The notes: generated from the sequence alone by a model not told the origin. A stretch of DNA of 64,000 nucleotides from Chitinophagaceae bacterium (GCA_025923075.1 JAICGN010000008.1:1-64000); one strand, 5' to 3'; counted from the first letter of the stretch, positions 19,970 through 28,862 are shown. Numbers and translations: made by a program.

Positions 19970-20589
19970 TTAAAGTAGCAATCGTTGAAGACAACGATCA
20001 ATTCCGTAAAGCGTTAGAAACGATCATTAACCAGGAAAAAGACACTGAATTGCTTGGTTCATATACGAGCGCTGAAAAAGCGTTAAGTGCTCTGGAACAA
20101 TCACCTCCTGATATCGCAATAATTGATATCAGCTTGCCCGGAATGAAGGGTACCGAATTAATTGTCCGGCTTCGGGACAAATTGCGCCATACACTATTTA
20201 TGGTGTGCACTATTCACGACGATAACGATACCATTTTTGAAGCGTTGAAGTGTGGCGCCGCAGGGTATATTTTAAAGGACCCGGTCACCGCAGAGGAAAT
20301 TATCAAAGCTATTCGTGATCTGTACAACGGTGGTTCGCCGATGAGCCCTTTTATCGCAAGAAAAGTGATCGGCACTTTTCAAAAGCCAGTTATCAACGAT
20401 GTAAACTCTTTGCTGAGCCAACGGGAAAAGGAAGTGTTGGAACTTGTTGCACAGGGATTGCTTTACAAAGAAATTGCTTTGCGTCTTACTATCAGCGCAG
20501 AAACAGTAAAAAAACATCTTAAGAATATTTACCAAAAACTCCATGTGCAAAATAAAGTTGAGGCGCTTAATAAGTTTCGTTCCCGGTAA
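19966..20589 (+). CDS. NarL/FixJ-type response regulator
   Basis: This 207-residue protein has a receiver domain (VEDNDQFR, phospho-acceptor Asp in DIAIIDISLPGMKG near residue 53, Lys in YILKDPV) and a LuxR-type helix-turn-helix (SQREKEVLELVAQGLLYKEI, then SAETVKKHLKNIYQKL). It overlaps the preceding kinase by ATGA, so the kinase/regulator pair is coupled. The pair sits beside the C11 peptidase, which starts on the opposite strand upstream of the kinase, and that peptidase is an obvious candidate target. Confidence 0.94.
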   Translation: MIKVAIVEDNDQFRKALETIINQEKDTELLGSYTSAEKALSALEQSPPDIAIIDISLPGMKGTELIVRLRDKLRHTLFMVCTIHDDNDTIFEALKCGAAGYILKDPVTAEEIIKAIRDLYNGGSPMSPFIARKVIGTFQKPVINDVNSLLSQREKEVLELVAQGLLYKEIALRLTISAETVKKHLKNIYQKLHVQNKVEALNKFRSR

Positions 20590-20947
20590 TATATCCTCCT
20601 TAACATTACCCCGTCTATACGAAAAAGAAAGAGTTACGGATTTCAGTCACCAAAGGTTGCAGTACAGTAAGTAATTTTCATTTAAATAAAATCCGTTGTG
20701 AATCATCCTACGTAACTATCTGCACCTAGTGATCGATCATATAAATTAACCAGCACTGAAAAGAGAAAAGCAGCCATAAGTAATTCTTATCTGTATTCTT
20801 CGATCTGAGCGCCAATCTTACACAAAAAGAATCCGTTCATTTTTTAATGACAAGATCCTTTGTCATGGATTTGTACGCTATGAATAGCTGTTGAATATTC
20901 CGGTAGGCTTGTGAAAGCTCTTTTATTTACAAACAAAAATTTATTTT
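20590..20947. other. Intergenic region upstream of the DUF4331 gene
   Basis: There is no convincing gene in this stretch. An inverted repeat, ATGACAA (20847-20853) and TTGTCAT (20860-20866) with a six-base loop, lies about 80 bases before the DUF4331 start and could be an operator. I did not find a clean TTG-N20-TAnnTTTG promoter. Confidence 0.35.
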
Positions 20948-23065
20948 ATGAAAAGAAAAATCTATGCTTCCATTTTATTGGGAGCAATGCTCCTCAATGT
21001 GTTTCCTTACGGAGCATTTGCATCCAGCCACAGGGAAGCGCCACTAATTGCTAACGATCCCCTGGCGGATAATACAGATTTGTATGCGTTCCGCAGCCCG
21101 GATGATCCGACCAAAGTAACCATCATCGCCTGCTATGTTCCCGGCCAGTTGCCACAGGGAGGTCCAAATTATTATTCATTTGGAGAAAACATCCGTTATG
21201 AAATTCATGTGGATAATAACGTAGCCACGACTGGGGATGATATTACTTACCGTTTTACTTTTAAACAGGAAAACGAAGATCCTTCAACTTTCTTCAATGT
21301 CCGTTTAGGGAAACAAAACTTAAAAACCACTTACAAACTTGAAAAGAGTACCGATGGAGGAAAAAAATTTTCAACGATTGTAAATAATGGAACAGTTCCT
21401 CCACCAAATATTGGACCCCGCTCCATTAGTTCACCAGTGGGTTTGAATGCGCCCAACTATGAATCATTGATTCAAAGCTCAATTGCTACAGCAAGCAGCG
21501 GCGAAAAAGTTTTTTGTGGCACTTCCGATGATCCATTCTTTGTTGACCTCGGTGGAATTTTTGACCTGGGGGATGCACCGCGTACAACGGGTACACAATC
21601 GATCGATGGATTAAAATGTTTGAATGTTTCCACCATTGCCTTGCAGGTTGATATTTCTGCATTGCAAAAGGATCATAAGTCCGCTGCGCAAGCAGTCAAC
21701 ATTCTCGATCCGGATTATGTGATCGGAGTATGGGCTTCAGCAAGTCGTCAGAAAATAGCTGTATTAAAAGATTACAAGGACTATGAAAACGATAATAATG
21801 GAACCAGCAACAGCGGACCCTGGATCCAGGTGTCCCGTCTTGGAATGCCGCTTACAAATGAAGTGATCGTACCGATCGGTGATAAGGATTACTGGAACTC
21901 GTTAACTCCTTACCAGGACCTGGAAAGGCTGAATAAATTCGGAAACTATTTTTATAACCCCGAGCTTGGCCTTTATCTCGATGATGCTTTATTTGGTACT
22001 GCTGTTCCTGCATTATCAAAATTGAGGATTCAAAAAAATTCATTGGCTTGTGCATTTGGTGGTAATGGGTTTGGTTTTGGCAACGGACAAAATGGTTTAT
22101 TTGGAATAAAAGGCAATGCGTTATTAGACGGCACTGCACTTGCAGAAAGTTCTTTTGGCGGATTACTCTTGCCCGCTTCAAACTCGCCGCGTTCAGTTGA
22201 TCTCTGGCCGATCTTTAATACCGGGGTTCCGAATGCAAGACCTTATCAATTAGCAACAGGTAAAGGCGGTAATCCATTAGCAGCAGGAAAACCTTTTATT
22301 CATAACTTTTTACCAAATGGTGGCGATATGCTTCGATTAAACATGGCCATTCCCGTTACGCCAAGAAATCATCCTCAATTCAGTAACCTGGGCATTGTGC
22401 AAGCGGCCGTGTTGGGTTTAACAGATCCTGCGTATAATAGTAGCGCGGATTTGCAATGGATCCCTAACATGGATGGGTTTCCGAATGGGAGAAGGCTGGA
22501 AGATGATATTGTAAGAATAGAATTGCAGGCAGTAAGTGGTATTGCACTGGCAGCTATTGGTCTTTGGTATGATGATTACAATTGCGCCGGCAGTCCTGTA
22601 ACGCAGGACTTGTTGGATGTTCTTACTTATGATGCAGGGGTGACATCGAATGATCTAGCGCTGAAATCATCTTTTCCTTATGTTGCTTCGCCATGGCCGG
22701 GCACGCATAACTGTGATTGTGATAACACTACAGCAGGCCCGTCTACTACTAATGCAGGTGAAACACAAATGAAAAAAGTTCCTGCAACGCTTGGACTTTC
22801 TGCCCCCGAAGTCAATTTATCAACTTATCCTAACCCGGGATCAACTAACAATACGATACGGTACAGTGTAGATGCTCCTTCGCAGGTTAAGATAGTTGTT
22901 TATGATATACACGGAAAATTAGTGAAGCTGCTGGCAGACAAGAATCACGAAGCTGGTGTATATAATGTACAATGGGATATGAGTAAACTTTCAAGCGGTA
23001 CTTATGTGGTAACTGCTGTTAAAAATGGTAACGTGAAACAATCAATTAAAGTTGTAAAGAATTAG
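20948..23065 (+). CDS. DUF4331 protein with T9SS sorting domain
   Basis: The protein has 705 residues. A signal peptide (residues 1-26, ending GAFA) is followed by SSHREAPLIANDPLADNTDL, the hallmark of DUF4331, whose domain runs to about residue 590. The last 85 residues form a type IX secretion type-A C-terminal domain (LSTYPNPGSTNNTIRYS, IYD-type strand VYDIHGKLV, and the SSGTYVV and QSIKVVKN end strands). The protein should be exported through the T9SS and anchored at or released from the cell surface. The function of DUF4331 is unknown. The TPR gene 69 bases downstream is probably co-transcribed or functionally linked. Confidence 0.93.
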   Translation: MKRKIYASILLGAMLLNVFPYGAFASSHREAPLIANDPLADNTDLYAFRSPDDPTKVTIIACYVPGQLPQGGPNYYSFGENIRYEIHVDNNVATTGDDITYRFTFKQENEDPSTFFNVRLGKQNLKTTYKLEKSTDGGKKFSTIVNNGTVPPPNIGPRSISSPVGLNAPNYESLIQSSIATASSGEKVFCGTSDDPFFVDLGGIFDLGDAPRTTGTQSIDGLKCLNVSTIALQVDISALQKDHKSAAQAVNILDPDYVIGVWASASRQKIAVLKDYKDYENDNNGTSNSGPWIQVSRLGMPLTNEVIVPIGDKDYWNSLTPYQDLERLNKFGNYFYNPELGLYLDDALFGTAVPALSKLRIQKNSLACAFGGNGFGFGNGQNGLFGIKGNALLDGTALAESSFGGLLLPASNSPRSVDLWPIFNTGVPNARPYQLATGKGGNPLAAGKPFIHNFLPNGGDMLRLNMAIPVTPRNHPQFSNLGIVQAAVLGLTDPAYNSSADLQWIPNMDGFPNGRRLEDDIVRIELQAVSGIALAAIGLWYDDYNCAGSPVTQDLLDVLTYDAGVTSNDLALKSSFPYVASPWPGTHNCDCDNTTAGPSTTNAGETQMKKVPATLGLSAPEVNLSTYPNPGSTNNTIRYSVDAPSQVKIVVYDIHGKLVKLLADKNHEAGVYNVQWDMSKLSSGTYVVTAVKNGNVKQSIKVVKN

Positions 23066-23073
23066 AAAAATCA

Positions 23074-23108
23074 AACAACAGGTTCGCCCTAGAGGCGCGC
23101 CTGTTGTT
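23074..23108 (+). terminator. Strong hairpin between DUF4331 and TPR genes
   Basis: The arms AACAACAGG (23074-23082) and CCTGTTGTT (23100-23108) enclose a second short stem CGCC/GGCG. The T-run after it is weak, so it may attenuate or protect the upstream mRNA rather than terminate all transcription before the TPR gene at 23135. Confidence 0.55.
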
Positions 23109-23134
23109 CTTCACCAGTTTAGAACCAAAAAAAA

Positions 23135-24484
23135 TTGAAAATGAAAAAGAGATTTCTCTACCGGGCCTTCCTTATATTGTTTGTAGCAGCCTCTGCATTT
23201 ATGCTTATAGGAATTACAAACCGAAGCAATAAAGATGGACATGTTTATAGTGAGCTGCTTCCAAGAAAAGCTTCACTTGCTTACACAGCGGAATGGGCTG
23301 TAACAAAAAACAATGTCGAAGTATTGATCAGAAAAATAAAAGAAACTTCATCAAATATGAAATCGCTTCTCGCTTTAACAGCTTTGTATATCCAGGAAGC
23401 CCGTATTACAGGGAATTTAAATTATTATAATGAAGCTGCATTGAAATGCATCACTACGATATTGGAAAAAGATCCGAAAAATTTTGAGGCGCTTACTTTC
23501 AAATCCACGATTTTGCTTTCACAGCATCGTTTTGCTGATGGGTTGATAGTTGCGGCCCAGGCTCAACAACTTTATCCATATAATGCGTATGTATACGGAT
23601 TGCTGGTGGATGGTTATGTTGAATCAGGAAAATATAGAGAAGCGATAGAAGCAGCCGATAAAATGATTTCTATAAGACCTGATAGTCGTTCTTATTCACG
23701 GATTGCTTATTTGCGGGAAATTCATGGCGATATTCCCGGGGCAATTGAAGCAATGAACATGGCCGTGGATGCAGGCGCAGCCGGTGAGGAAAATACAGAA
23801 TGGTGCCGCGTCCAGCTGGGCAAATTATTTGAGAAGATTGGAAATATAGATGAGGCGAAAATGCATTATACGATCGCAGTCAATAACCGTCAAAATTATC
23901 CGTACGCACTAGCGGGTCTTGCAAGAATAGCTACAGAAGAAAAAGACTACACAAAAGCACTTGGACTTTACCAGCAGGCGGATTCACTCATCCCCGATCA
24001 TCTGTTTAAAGAAGGGATTGCAGACGTATATAATTTGACAGGCCAAAGTGAAAGAGCAAAAGAAGTTGTTAAAGAAATTTTAAACGACATGAAAAACTTT
24101 TCGGCAGCGGGTGAAGATAAGGTGGGACAGAACGAGGATCATGAAATGGCGCATGCGTACATGGGCGTCAATGATTACGAAAAAGCGCTGGAGTTTGCTT
24201 TACTGGAGCACAATCGTCGTCCGGCAAATATTGAAGTGAACGAAACAGTGGCAATGGTATATTACGGAAAAGCTGAATATACTATGGCGTTGCCTTATAT
24301 TGAAACCGCATTGAAAACAAATTGTAAAAATCCTGAATTACTTGGTCATGCAGGATTGATATATGCCAAATCAGGTAACAAGGCTAAAGCAAGAATGTTT
24401 CTGAACAGCGCATTAAAAAATAATCCTGTTATGTCACAGTCATTGAAAAACGAATGTGAACAAATGATGGAGTCGCTGAATTAG
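23135..24484 (+). CDS. Tetratricopeptide-repeat protein
   Basis: The product has 449 residues. An N-terminal hydrophobic segment (residues 7-27, FLYRAFLILFVAASAFMLIG) is either an uncleaved anchor or a signal peptide. At least eight TPR-like helical pairs follow between residues 80 and 445 (for example AKMHYTIAVNNRQNYPYALA and KALEFALLEHNRRPANIEVN). TPR arrays mediate protein contacts. Located directly after the DUF4331 surface protein, it may serve that protein's assembly or retention in the periplasm, which is an inference from position alone. A terminator follows the gene. Confidence 0.85.
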   Translation: MKMKKRFLYRAFLILFVAASAFMLIGITNRSNKDGHVYSELLPRKASLAYTAEWAVTKNNVEVLIRKIKETSSNMKSLLALTALYIQEARITGNLNYYNEAALKCITTILEKDPKNFEALTFKSTILLSQHRFADGLIVAAQAQQLYPYNAYVYGLLVDGYVESGKYREAIEAADKMISIRPDSRSYSRIAYLREIHGDIPGAIEAMNMAVDAGAAGEENTEWCRVQLGKLFEKIGNIDEAKMHYTIAVNNRQNYPYALAGLARIATEEKDYTKALGLYQQADSLIPDHLFKEGIADVYNLTGQSERAKEVVKEILNDMKNFSAAGEDKVGQNEDHEMAHAYMGVNDYEKALEFALLEHNRRPANIEVNETVAMVYYGKAEYTMALPYIETALKTNCKNPELLGHAGLIYAKSGNKAKARMFLNSALKNNPVMSQSLKNECEQMMESLN

Positions 24485-24509
24485 GATAATCCAATTTCGT
24501 AAAAGCGCG

Positions 24510-24538
24510 AAGGAGGGATCAAGCATTCCTCCTTTATT
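24510..24538 (+). terminator. Terminator after the TPR gene
   Basis: The stem AAGGAGG (24510-24516) / CCTCCTT (24528-24534) is followed by TATTTTAT. It lies between the convergent TPR and GH109-type genes. Confidence 0.65.
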
Positions 24539-24541
24539 TTA

Positions 24542-25990
24542 TCAGCTTCCCTGTTTTGAAATTTTTCTTACGGTAGTCGTGGCGCCTCCATTCAATGTCA
24601 TATCATGTGGTTTGTTTGTCTTCCATGTCCCTCTCGTAAAATCCGGCACGTCGACTGACTTTGATTTTGCTGCTACTGATTTTTCGCTGAGTGGCATGAT
24701 ACTGCTCCATGCTGCGGCGTCATAAACATCCTGGTCAAGCGGCAACCCATTGCGAAGACAATCGATCAGTCTCCAATCCATAATAAAATCCATGCCGCCA
24801 TGACCGCCCACTTCTTTTGCTATCTCACCAATGTGAGTAACGATGGGTGGCGAATATTTTTTATACAATTCATCCAATTCTTCTTTTTTTATCCAGGTAT
24901 GACCAAATGCAATTCTTTCAGGTCCCGGCCATTTTTGCGCAACTGCTTTTGTTCCGCTTACCAGGTGGATTCTTGAATAGGGTCGGGGAGTCGAAACATC
25001 ATGCTGGACCATGATGGTTTTGCCTTTATTAGTTTTTATTAAAGTAGTATTCATATTGCCGCGATAGGACTTATCAGCATACGGTTTAAAGAAATCATCT
25101 TGTGCAGCCATTTCCTTTGCAATATTCTTTAATGAAAAGTCATTTGTGCTCATGCTTGTTAAATGATCAAACTTATCACCACGATTTATATTCATACATT
25201 GAGCAACCGGGCCAAGACCGTGAGTAGGATAGAGATTTCCATTATGCCCGATATTTTCTTTTAACCTCCACATATCGGCATAAGCATTTTTATTAAACAA
25301 ATAATCTTTGCTCAGGTCATGCAGGTAAGCTCCTTCTGCATGCACTACTTCACCAAACATTCCTTGTCTTACCATATTTAATGTAAGCAATTCGAAAAAA
25401 TCATAACAGCAATTTTCAAGCATCATGCAATGCTTTTTTGTTTTTTCTGATGTTTCCACTAATTGCCAGCATTCATCAATTGTTTTAGCAGCGGAAACTT
25501 CCGTCGCAGCATGTTTACTATTTTTCATCGCATACACCGACATCGGTGTGTGAAGGCTCCAGGGTGTACAGATATAAACAAGATCGATTTCATTGCTTTC
25601 GCAAAGGGCTTTCCAGCCTTCATTCCCGCTATACTCTTTTGCTTTTGGCAAACCAGCTTTCACCAATATTTCCTGTGCTTTGGTAACACGGTCTGGATAC
25701 TTATCGCATAAGGCTTTAATCTCAACTCCTTCGATAAAGCTCATTCTTTCCACCGCACCCGGTCCACGCATACCCAAACCAATAAAACCAATACGAACTT
25801 TTTCGAGTTTTGGTGCAGCATATCCGCACATATTGAAGTGCTGCTTTCCGTAATCGGGCAATGCATTTGGCAGTTCTCTATTTTCTTGCTCATGAGCTTG
25901 TCGAAGGGTTCCCAAAGACGGAAGACTGATAGACAATGCACCGGTTCCCAATGAAAGATTACGTAAGAATTTTCTGCGATTTGATTTCAT
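24542..25990 (-). CDS. Tat-exported Gfo/Idh/MocA protein, GH109-like
   Basis: Starting at the ATG at 25990, the 482-residue protein opens with a twin-arginine signal, MKSNRRKFLRNLSLGTGALS. The conserved mature start HFNMCGYAAPKLEKVRIGFI contains the Rossmann NAD-binding motif GLGMRG. Later motifs (CTPWSLHTPMSVYAM, EVSAAKTIDECW, YPTHGLGPVAQCM, HGGMDFIMDWRL) are those of GH109 alpha-N-acetylgalactosaminidase-type enzymes, which use tightly bound NAD to cleave glycosidic bonds. A segment between the Tat signal and the enzyme (TLRQAHEQENRELPNALP) is encoded partly by a REP-like sequence. The substrate could be a GalNAc-containing glycan, but GH109 specificity is not decided by these motifs. Confidence 0.88.
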   Translation of the reverse strand: MKSNRRKFLRNLSLGTGALSISLPSLGTLRQAHEQENRELPNALPDYGKQHFNMCGYAAPKLEKVRIGFIGLGMRGPGAVERMSFIEGVEIKALCDKYPDRVTKAQEILVKAGLPKAKEYSGNEGWKALCESNEIDLVYICTPWSLHTPMSVYAMKNSKHAATEVSAAKTIDECWQLVETSEKTKKHCMMLENCCYDFFELLTLNMVRQGMFGEVVHAEGAYLHDLSKDYLFNKNAYADMWRLKENIGHNGNLYPTHGLGPVAQCMNINRGDKFDHLTSMSTNDFSLKNIAKEMAAQDDFFKPYADKSYRGNMNTTLIKTNKGKTIMVQHDVSTPRPYSRIHLVSGTKAVAQKWPGPERIAFGHTWIKKEELDELYKKYSPPIVTHIGEIAKEVGGHGGMDFIMDWRLIDCLRNGLPLDQDVYDAAAWSSIMPLSEKSVAAKSKSVDVPDFTRGTWKTNKPHDMTLNGGATTTVRKISKQGS

Positions 25991-26170
25991 ATTGCGATGA
26001 ATTGAGGTTGCTAAGTTCCGGAAATAAATAGCTTGGAGGTGTAATAAAAAAAAATAACTCAATCGTTTGTCAGACCACCAGATGTATTTAATGATTTTCA
26101 AAGTAGTTGATCAGAATACCCCGTCACCTGGATACAATGTGTTTGCCTTATCTGATGCATTAACCTTTCT

Positions 26171-26241
26171 TTTCCCGTGTTTTAGGGAAAAGAGTCGGTT
26201 AAAAGACCCTTGTTTGCCGCAACACTTTAGGAGTAAGTTTG
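26171..26241 (+). promoter_or_regulatory. Cassette promoter A with upstream palindrome
   Basis: A palindrome TTTCCCGTGTTTTAGGGAAA (26171-26190) lies 19 bases before TTG (26210-26212). A 21-base spacer and TAAGTTTG (26234-26241) follow. The layout recurs four more times in the next 3 kb. It precedes the small-gene/hemerythrin-like pair. Confidence 0.75.
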
Positions 26242-26272
26242 AATTGTATTCAAGCTATTAAACATCTCATTT

Positions 26273-26491
26273 ATGAAATCACTATTCTTTCAACTTGCAT
26301 ACCAGGCGGCTTCTACAGTCCTTTCACTGTTTTATGCATATAAATATCAACTGGGACAAAAGCAATACGATCAGGGAAGGAAGCTGCATCTTATAAATAA
26401 CGAATTAGCCAGGGAAGATATTGACCGCGGCAGGAATGCCTTTGGGACGGAGAATCCACCTTGCATTAATCTTAAAAACCACCGAAAATGA
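26273..26491 (+). CDS. Small unknown protein coupled to hemerythrin-like gene
   Basis: The product has 72 residues. The N-terminal 25 residues are hydrophobic and aromatic (SLFFQLAYQAASTVLSLFYAY); the rest is charged and helical (GRKLHLINNELAREDIDRG). I do not recognise it. Two things support it as a real gene: a consensus promoter lies 31 bases upstream, and its stop overlaps the next start by four bases (ATGA at 26488-26491), which implies translational coupling. Confidence 0.55.
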   Translation: MKSLFFQLAYQAASTVLSLFYAYKYQLGQKQYDQGRKLHLINNELAREDIDRGRNAFGTENPPCINLKNHRK

Positions 26492-27168
26492 ACAATGTTC
26501 GCCATAATTTGTTTGAAAGAACCCACAAGATCCTGAGCAGAATGGTTTTTGATGCTGGCATGTATCTCCAGCAAACGGAATTTTCCTGCCAGAACCAAGC
26601 AAAGCCGGTTATAGTACGGATGGAAGATTCGATTGATTTTTTCAGGTATCATATCATTCATGAAGATGCCCTGATCTATAATTCAATTGTAAATGCAGCG
26701 CCATATATTGTTGCTTTGATGGAAAAAGCCAATGCAAGAGATCTCAGGATGACAACTACGCTAGATGAAAAATTGAATGAATACAACAGTCTTTGTATAA
26801 AACAAAGTTTTGAGAATTTCGGTGATGAGATCAGGGCAATGTATTTTTCTTATACTACTGCTGTGTTACAGCATATCCATACGGAGAGTAAAGTGATCAA
26901 TGATATACTTTTTTCTCTCTTTGGCGATGAGCAGCTGGTGGATATCGAAATGCAGCTGGTGAGACAGATGTTTGCACCTGAAAATAACTGGTATGCCAGG
27001 CATATCATGAATTGGATAACCGGCCCGGAAATCATATCCTGGATCAACGGGATTGCGGCTAACGGATATTCAAATGAAGTTGAACAGTTGCTGGCAACAA
27101 CAAAACCCGCTATACCTTCAGAGCGTTGGCAAGTGATCAGCCAGAATTTTTCAATGCAAGTGGCCTGA
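26488..27168 (+). CDS. Helical protein, hemerythrin-like (tentative)
   Basis: The product has 226 residues, no signal peptide and is predicted to be almost all helix. Histidine/acid patterns spaced as in hemerythrin HHE domains are visible: FFRYHIIHEDALIYN (about residues 51-65) and LQHIHTESKVINDIL (about 130-144). Such proteins bind a di-iron centre and sense or bind oxygen or nitric oxide, or store iron. The match rests on motif spacing only, so the assignment is tentative. It is the second gene of cassette A, overlapping the 72-residue gene. A hairpin, GGAAACAG/CTGTTTCC (about 27203-27225), follows the gene. Confidence 0.6.
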   Translation: MNNVRHNLFERTHKILSRMVFDAGMYLQQTEFSCQNQAKPVIVRMEDSIDFFRYHIIHEDALIYNSIVNAAPYIVALMEKANARDLRMTTTLDEKLNEYNSLCIKQSFENFGDEIRAMYFSYTTAVLQHIHTESKVINDILFSLFGDEQLVDIEMQLVRQMFAPENNWYARHIMNWITGPEIISWINGIAANGYSNEVEQLLATTKPAIPSERWQVISQNFSMQVA

Positions 27169-27319
27169 TGTTATCCTTCATAATAATAAGTGCCATCGCG
27201 GGAAACAGGTATGTTTCTGTTTCCTTCGTTGTTTGGTTCCTCTAATAATCTTCAGCATTTTATTCATCTTACTTTATTCAGCAGCTTGCTTCATTACCTT
27301 TTCCTGGAACAAATTATCC

Positions 27320-27411
27320 AAGGTGTTTCCACGGTCGCATTTCAGCCAAAAGACCTGGGAAGAAACGGTTAATCAACGCTTGATTCGCCTGTCGCTGCAG
27401 CGCTATGTTTG
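27320..27411 (+). promoter_or_regulatory. Cassette promoter B with degenerate palindrome
   Basis: TTG (27380-27382), a 21-base spacer and TATGTTTG (27404-27411) precede the first lipoprotein gene. AAGGTGTTTCCACGGT (27320-27335) resembles the cassette D palindrome and lies 44 bases before TTG, the same distance as in cassette C. Confidence 0.7.
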
Positions 27412-27448
27412 GCGTGTTAATTTAATCAATAACCAATAAATTTTTTTT

Positions 27449-27997
27449 ATGAAAAAGCTCACTATCTCTTCAATCGTTTTACTGCTTGCGGTATTTGTTA
27501 TATCGTGTAACAAGCAAGCTGACCTTGTAACCCGGTCATTCACCGGAACAACTGTAACAACTGCGCCCCCGGATACTACCACCATCGTAAGCAATTGGTT
27601 TTCGCTTTCCGTCGACGATGTATCTGATGATATGGGTGGAGTTTATTTACAGGGAATGAAACCATTCAACAACCAGGCGGCGTATAATAGAAATCTTCAT
27701 GTGGAGTTGGCTTTTGTTTCAATGCCTGGCCAGCAGGATCGGATCATCCGCCATTTGCCAATGAACCTGGAGTTTACACAGGGTGGTTCCGACCAAACAT
27801 ATGGTTTTAGCTTTTGGCTGGGTAATTCCGAGTTTTTTCTTAGCATCCAAAATCTAAACGATGTTACTATAGCTCCCGACCCAGCTATTACCCAGGATTT
27901 CAAATACAGGTATATCATCATTCCAAGACAGGTGTATCATACATTGGGTATTGATTGGGATAACTATGATGAAGTAGCTCAAGCCTTAAATCTATAG
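27449..27997 (+). CDS. Unknown lipoprotein, paralogue 1
   Basis: The 182-residue protein has a lipoprotein signal: hydrophobic residues 5-18, then the lipobox VISC with Cys near 20. A Thr-rich linker (TGTTVTTAPPDTTTIV) follows, and then a compact domain with mainly beta strands. The domain aligns along its whole length with the next gene (28221-28772). Shared marks are WFSLS/WFNLS, HVELAFVSMP/HVELAYVMMP, QDFKYRYIIIP/QDFLYRYIVIP and the near-identical end IDWDNYDEVAQALNL. The family is not one I can name. It has its own promoter and a terminator of the CCAGCCC type, so it is a one-gene unit. Confidence 0.75.
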   Translation: MKKLTISSIVLLLAVFVISCNKQADLVTRSFTGTTVTTAPPDTTTIVSNWFSLSVDDVSDDMGGVYLQGMKPFNNQAAYNRNLHVELAFVSMPGQQDRIIRHLPMNLEFTQGGSDQTYGFSFWLGNSEFFLSIQNLNDVTIAPDPAITQDFKYRYIIIPRQVYHTLGIDWDNYDEVAQALNL

Positions 27998-28052
27998 TCC
28001 CGCTATCCCGATGTATCTATAAGTCATGTACAGTGTAGTATATTGATGCCGG

Positions 28053-28088
28053 CCAGCCCTTCGTTCAAATCAGTCGGGCTGGTTTTTT
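28053..28088 (+). terminator. Cassette terminator (CCAGCCC type) after lipoprotein 1
   Basis: The stem CCAGCCC (28053-28059) / GGGCTGG (28076-28082) is followed by six T. Terminators with the same stem end the next two cassettes. Confidence 0.8.
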
Positions 28089-28090
28089 AT

Positions 28091-28185
28091 TACCCGTGTT
28101 TTGGCGGTAATGAATCCAGTGAAAAAGCCTATTGGAAAACAGTTTATCAACGCTTGTTCCCTCTATCCCTGTCAGCGTATGTTTG
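28091..28185 (+). promoter_or_regulatory. Cassette promoter C with upstream palindrome
   Basis: TACCCGTGTTTTGGCGGTA (28091-28109) starts two bases after the preceding terminator T-run. It is followed 44 bases later by TTG (28154-28156), a 21-base spacer and TATGTTTG (28178-28185). This drives the second lipoprotein gene. Confidence 0.75.
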
Positions 28186-28220
28186 ACTTGTAAATCATTA
28201 ATCAATCAAAAAATCTTTTT

Positions 28221-28772
28221 ATGAAAATGATTAAAGCCGTTGGCGCCGTTTTAGCCCTCGCAATAACACCGGGATGTGCGTCTCTTTTCAACAATGGCAA
28301 TATCACAAATGGCAATAATTGTGTAAATCATACCTTATCACATACAGGTACAGAACAGACCATAATCAGTTCCTGGTTTAACCTGTCGCTGTTCCCCATT
28401 TCGGACAGAACCGAATTCTACCTGGAGGGTACCGCATATTTTAACAAGTCCGTCAACTATAACAAAGACTATCACGTAGAACTCGCATATGTTATGATGC
28501 CAAACGAGGGAGGACCTGTTTATAAACCCGTACCGATCAATCTTGCTTTGGTTACGGATAGAAAGACAGAGGAATTTAGCTTCCGTTTTGCAATAGATCA
28601 CAGTGGATTTAACCTGAGGGTCAGAAATCTCGACCCTGCTGTTATTACAATTGACCCCCGCATATACCAGGATTTCCTCTACCGTTATATCGTTATTCCT
28701 AGCTCATTATTCAACAGTTTAACGATCGACTGGGATAACTATGATGAAGTAGCTGCCGCCTTAAACCTATAG
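28221..28772 (+). CDS. Unknown lipoprotein, paralogue 2
   Basis: The 183-residue protein has a hydrophobic N-terminus and a Cys near residue 19 (LAITPGC); the -3 residue is unusual for a lipobox, so acylation is likely but not certain. Its mature domain is a tandem duplicate of the previous gene, most conserved in the last 35 residues (LYRYIVIPSS, IDWDNYDEVAAALNL). The two N-termini are unrelated beyond being hydrophobic, so the shared function lies in the beta-rich C-terminal domain. The unit has its own promoter C and a terminator at 28828. Confidence 0.72.
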   Translation: MKMIKAVGAVLALAITPGCASLFNNGNITNGNNCVNHTLSHTGTEQTIISSWFNLSLFPISDRTEFYLEGTAYFNKSVNYNKDYHVELAYVMMPNEGGPVYKPVPINLALVTDRKTEEFSFRFAIDHSGFNLRVRNLDPAVITIDPRIYQDFLYRYIVIPSSLFNSLTIDWDNYDEVAAALNL

Positions 28773-28827
28773 TCCTGATTAACCTGGTCTTTCGGTAACA
28801 AATTAAATCGGCGGTTATTGAACCCTG

Positions 28828-28862
28828 CCAGCCCGTTCCGTTCCGGACGGGCTGGTTCTTTT
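28828..28862 (+). terminator. Cassette terminator after lipoprotein 2
   Basis: The stem CCAGCCCG (28828-28835) / CGGGCTGG (28848-28855) is followed by TTCTTTTT. It belongs to the same terminator family as the neighbouring cassettes. Confidence 0.8.

Noticed and set aside
27190-27439. Frames of 60-68 residues between the hemerythrin-like gene and the first lipoprotein
   Set aside because: They overlap the cassette promoter B region and show no protein-like pattern.
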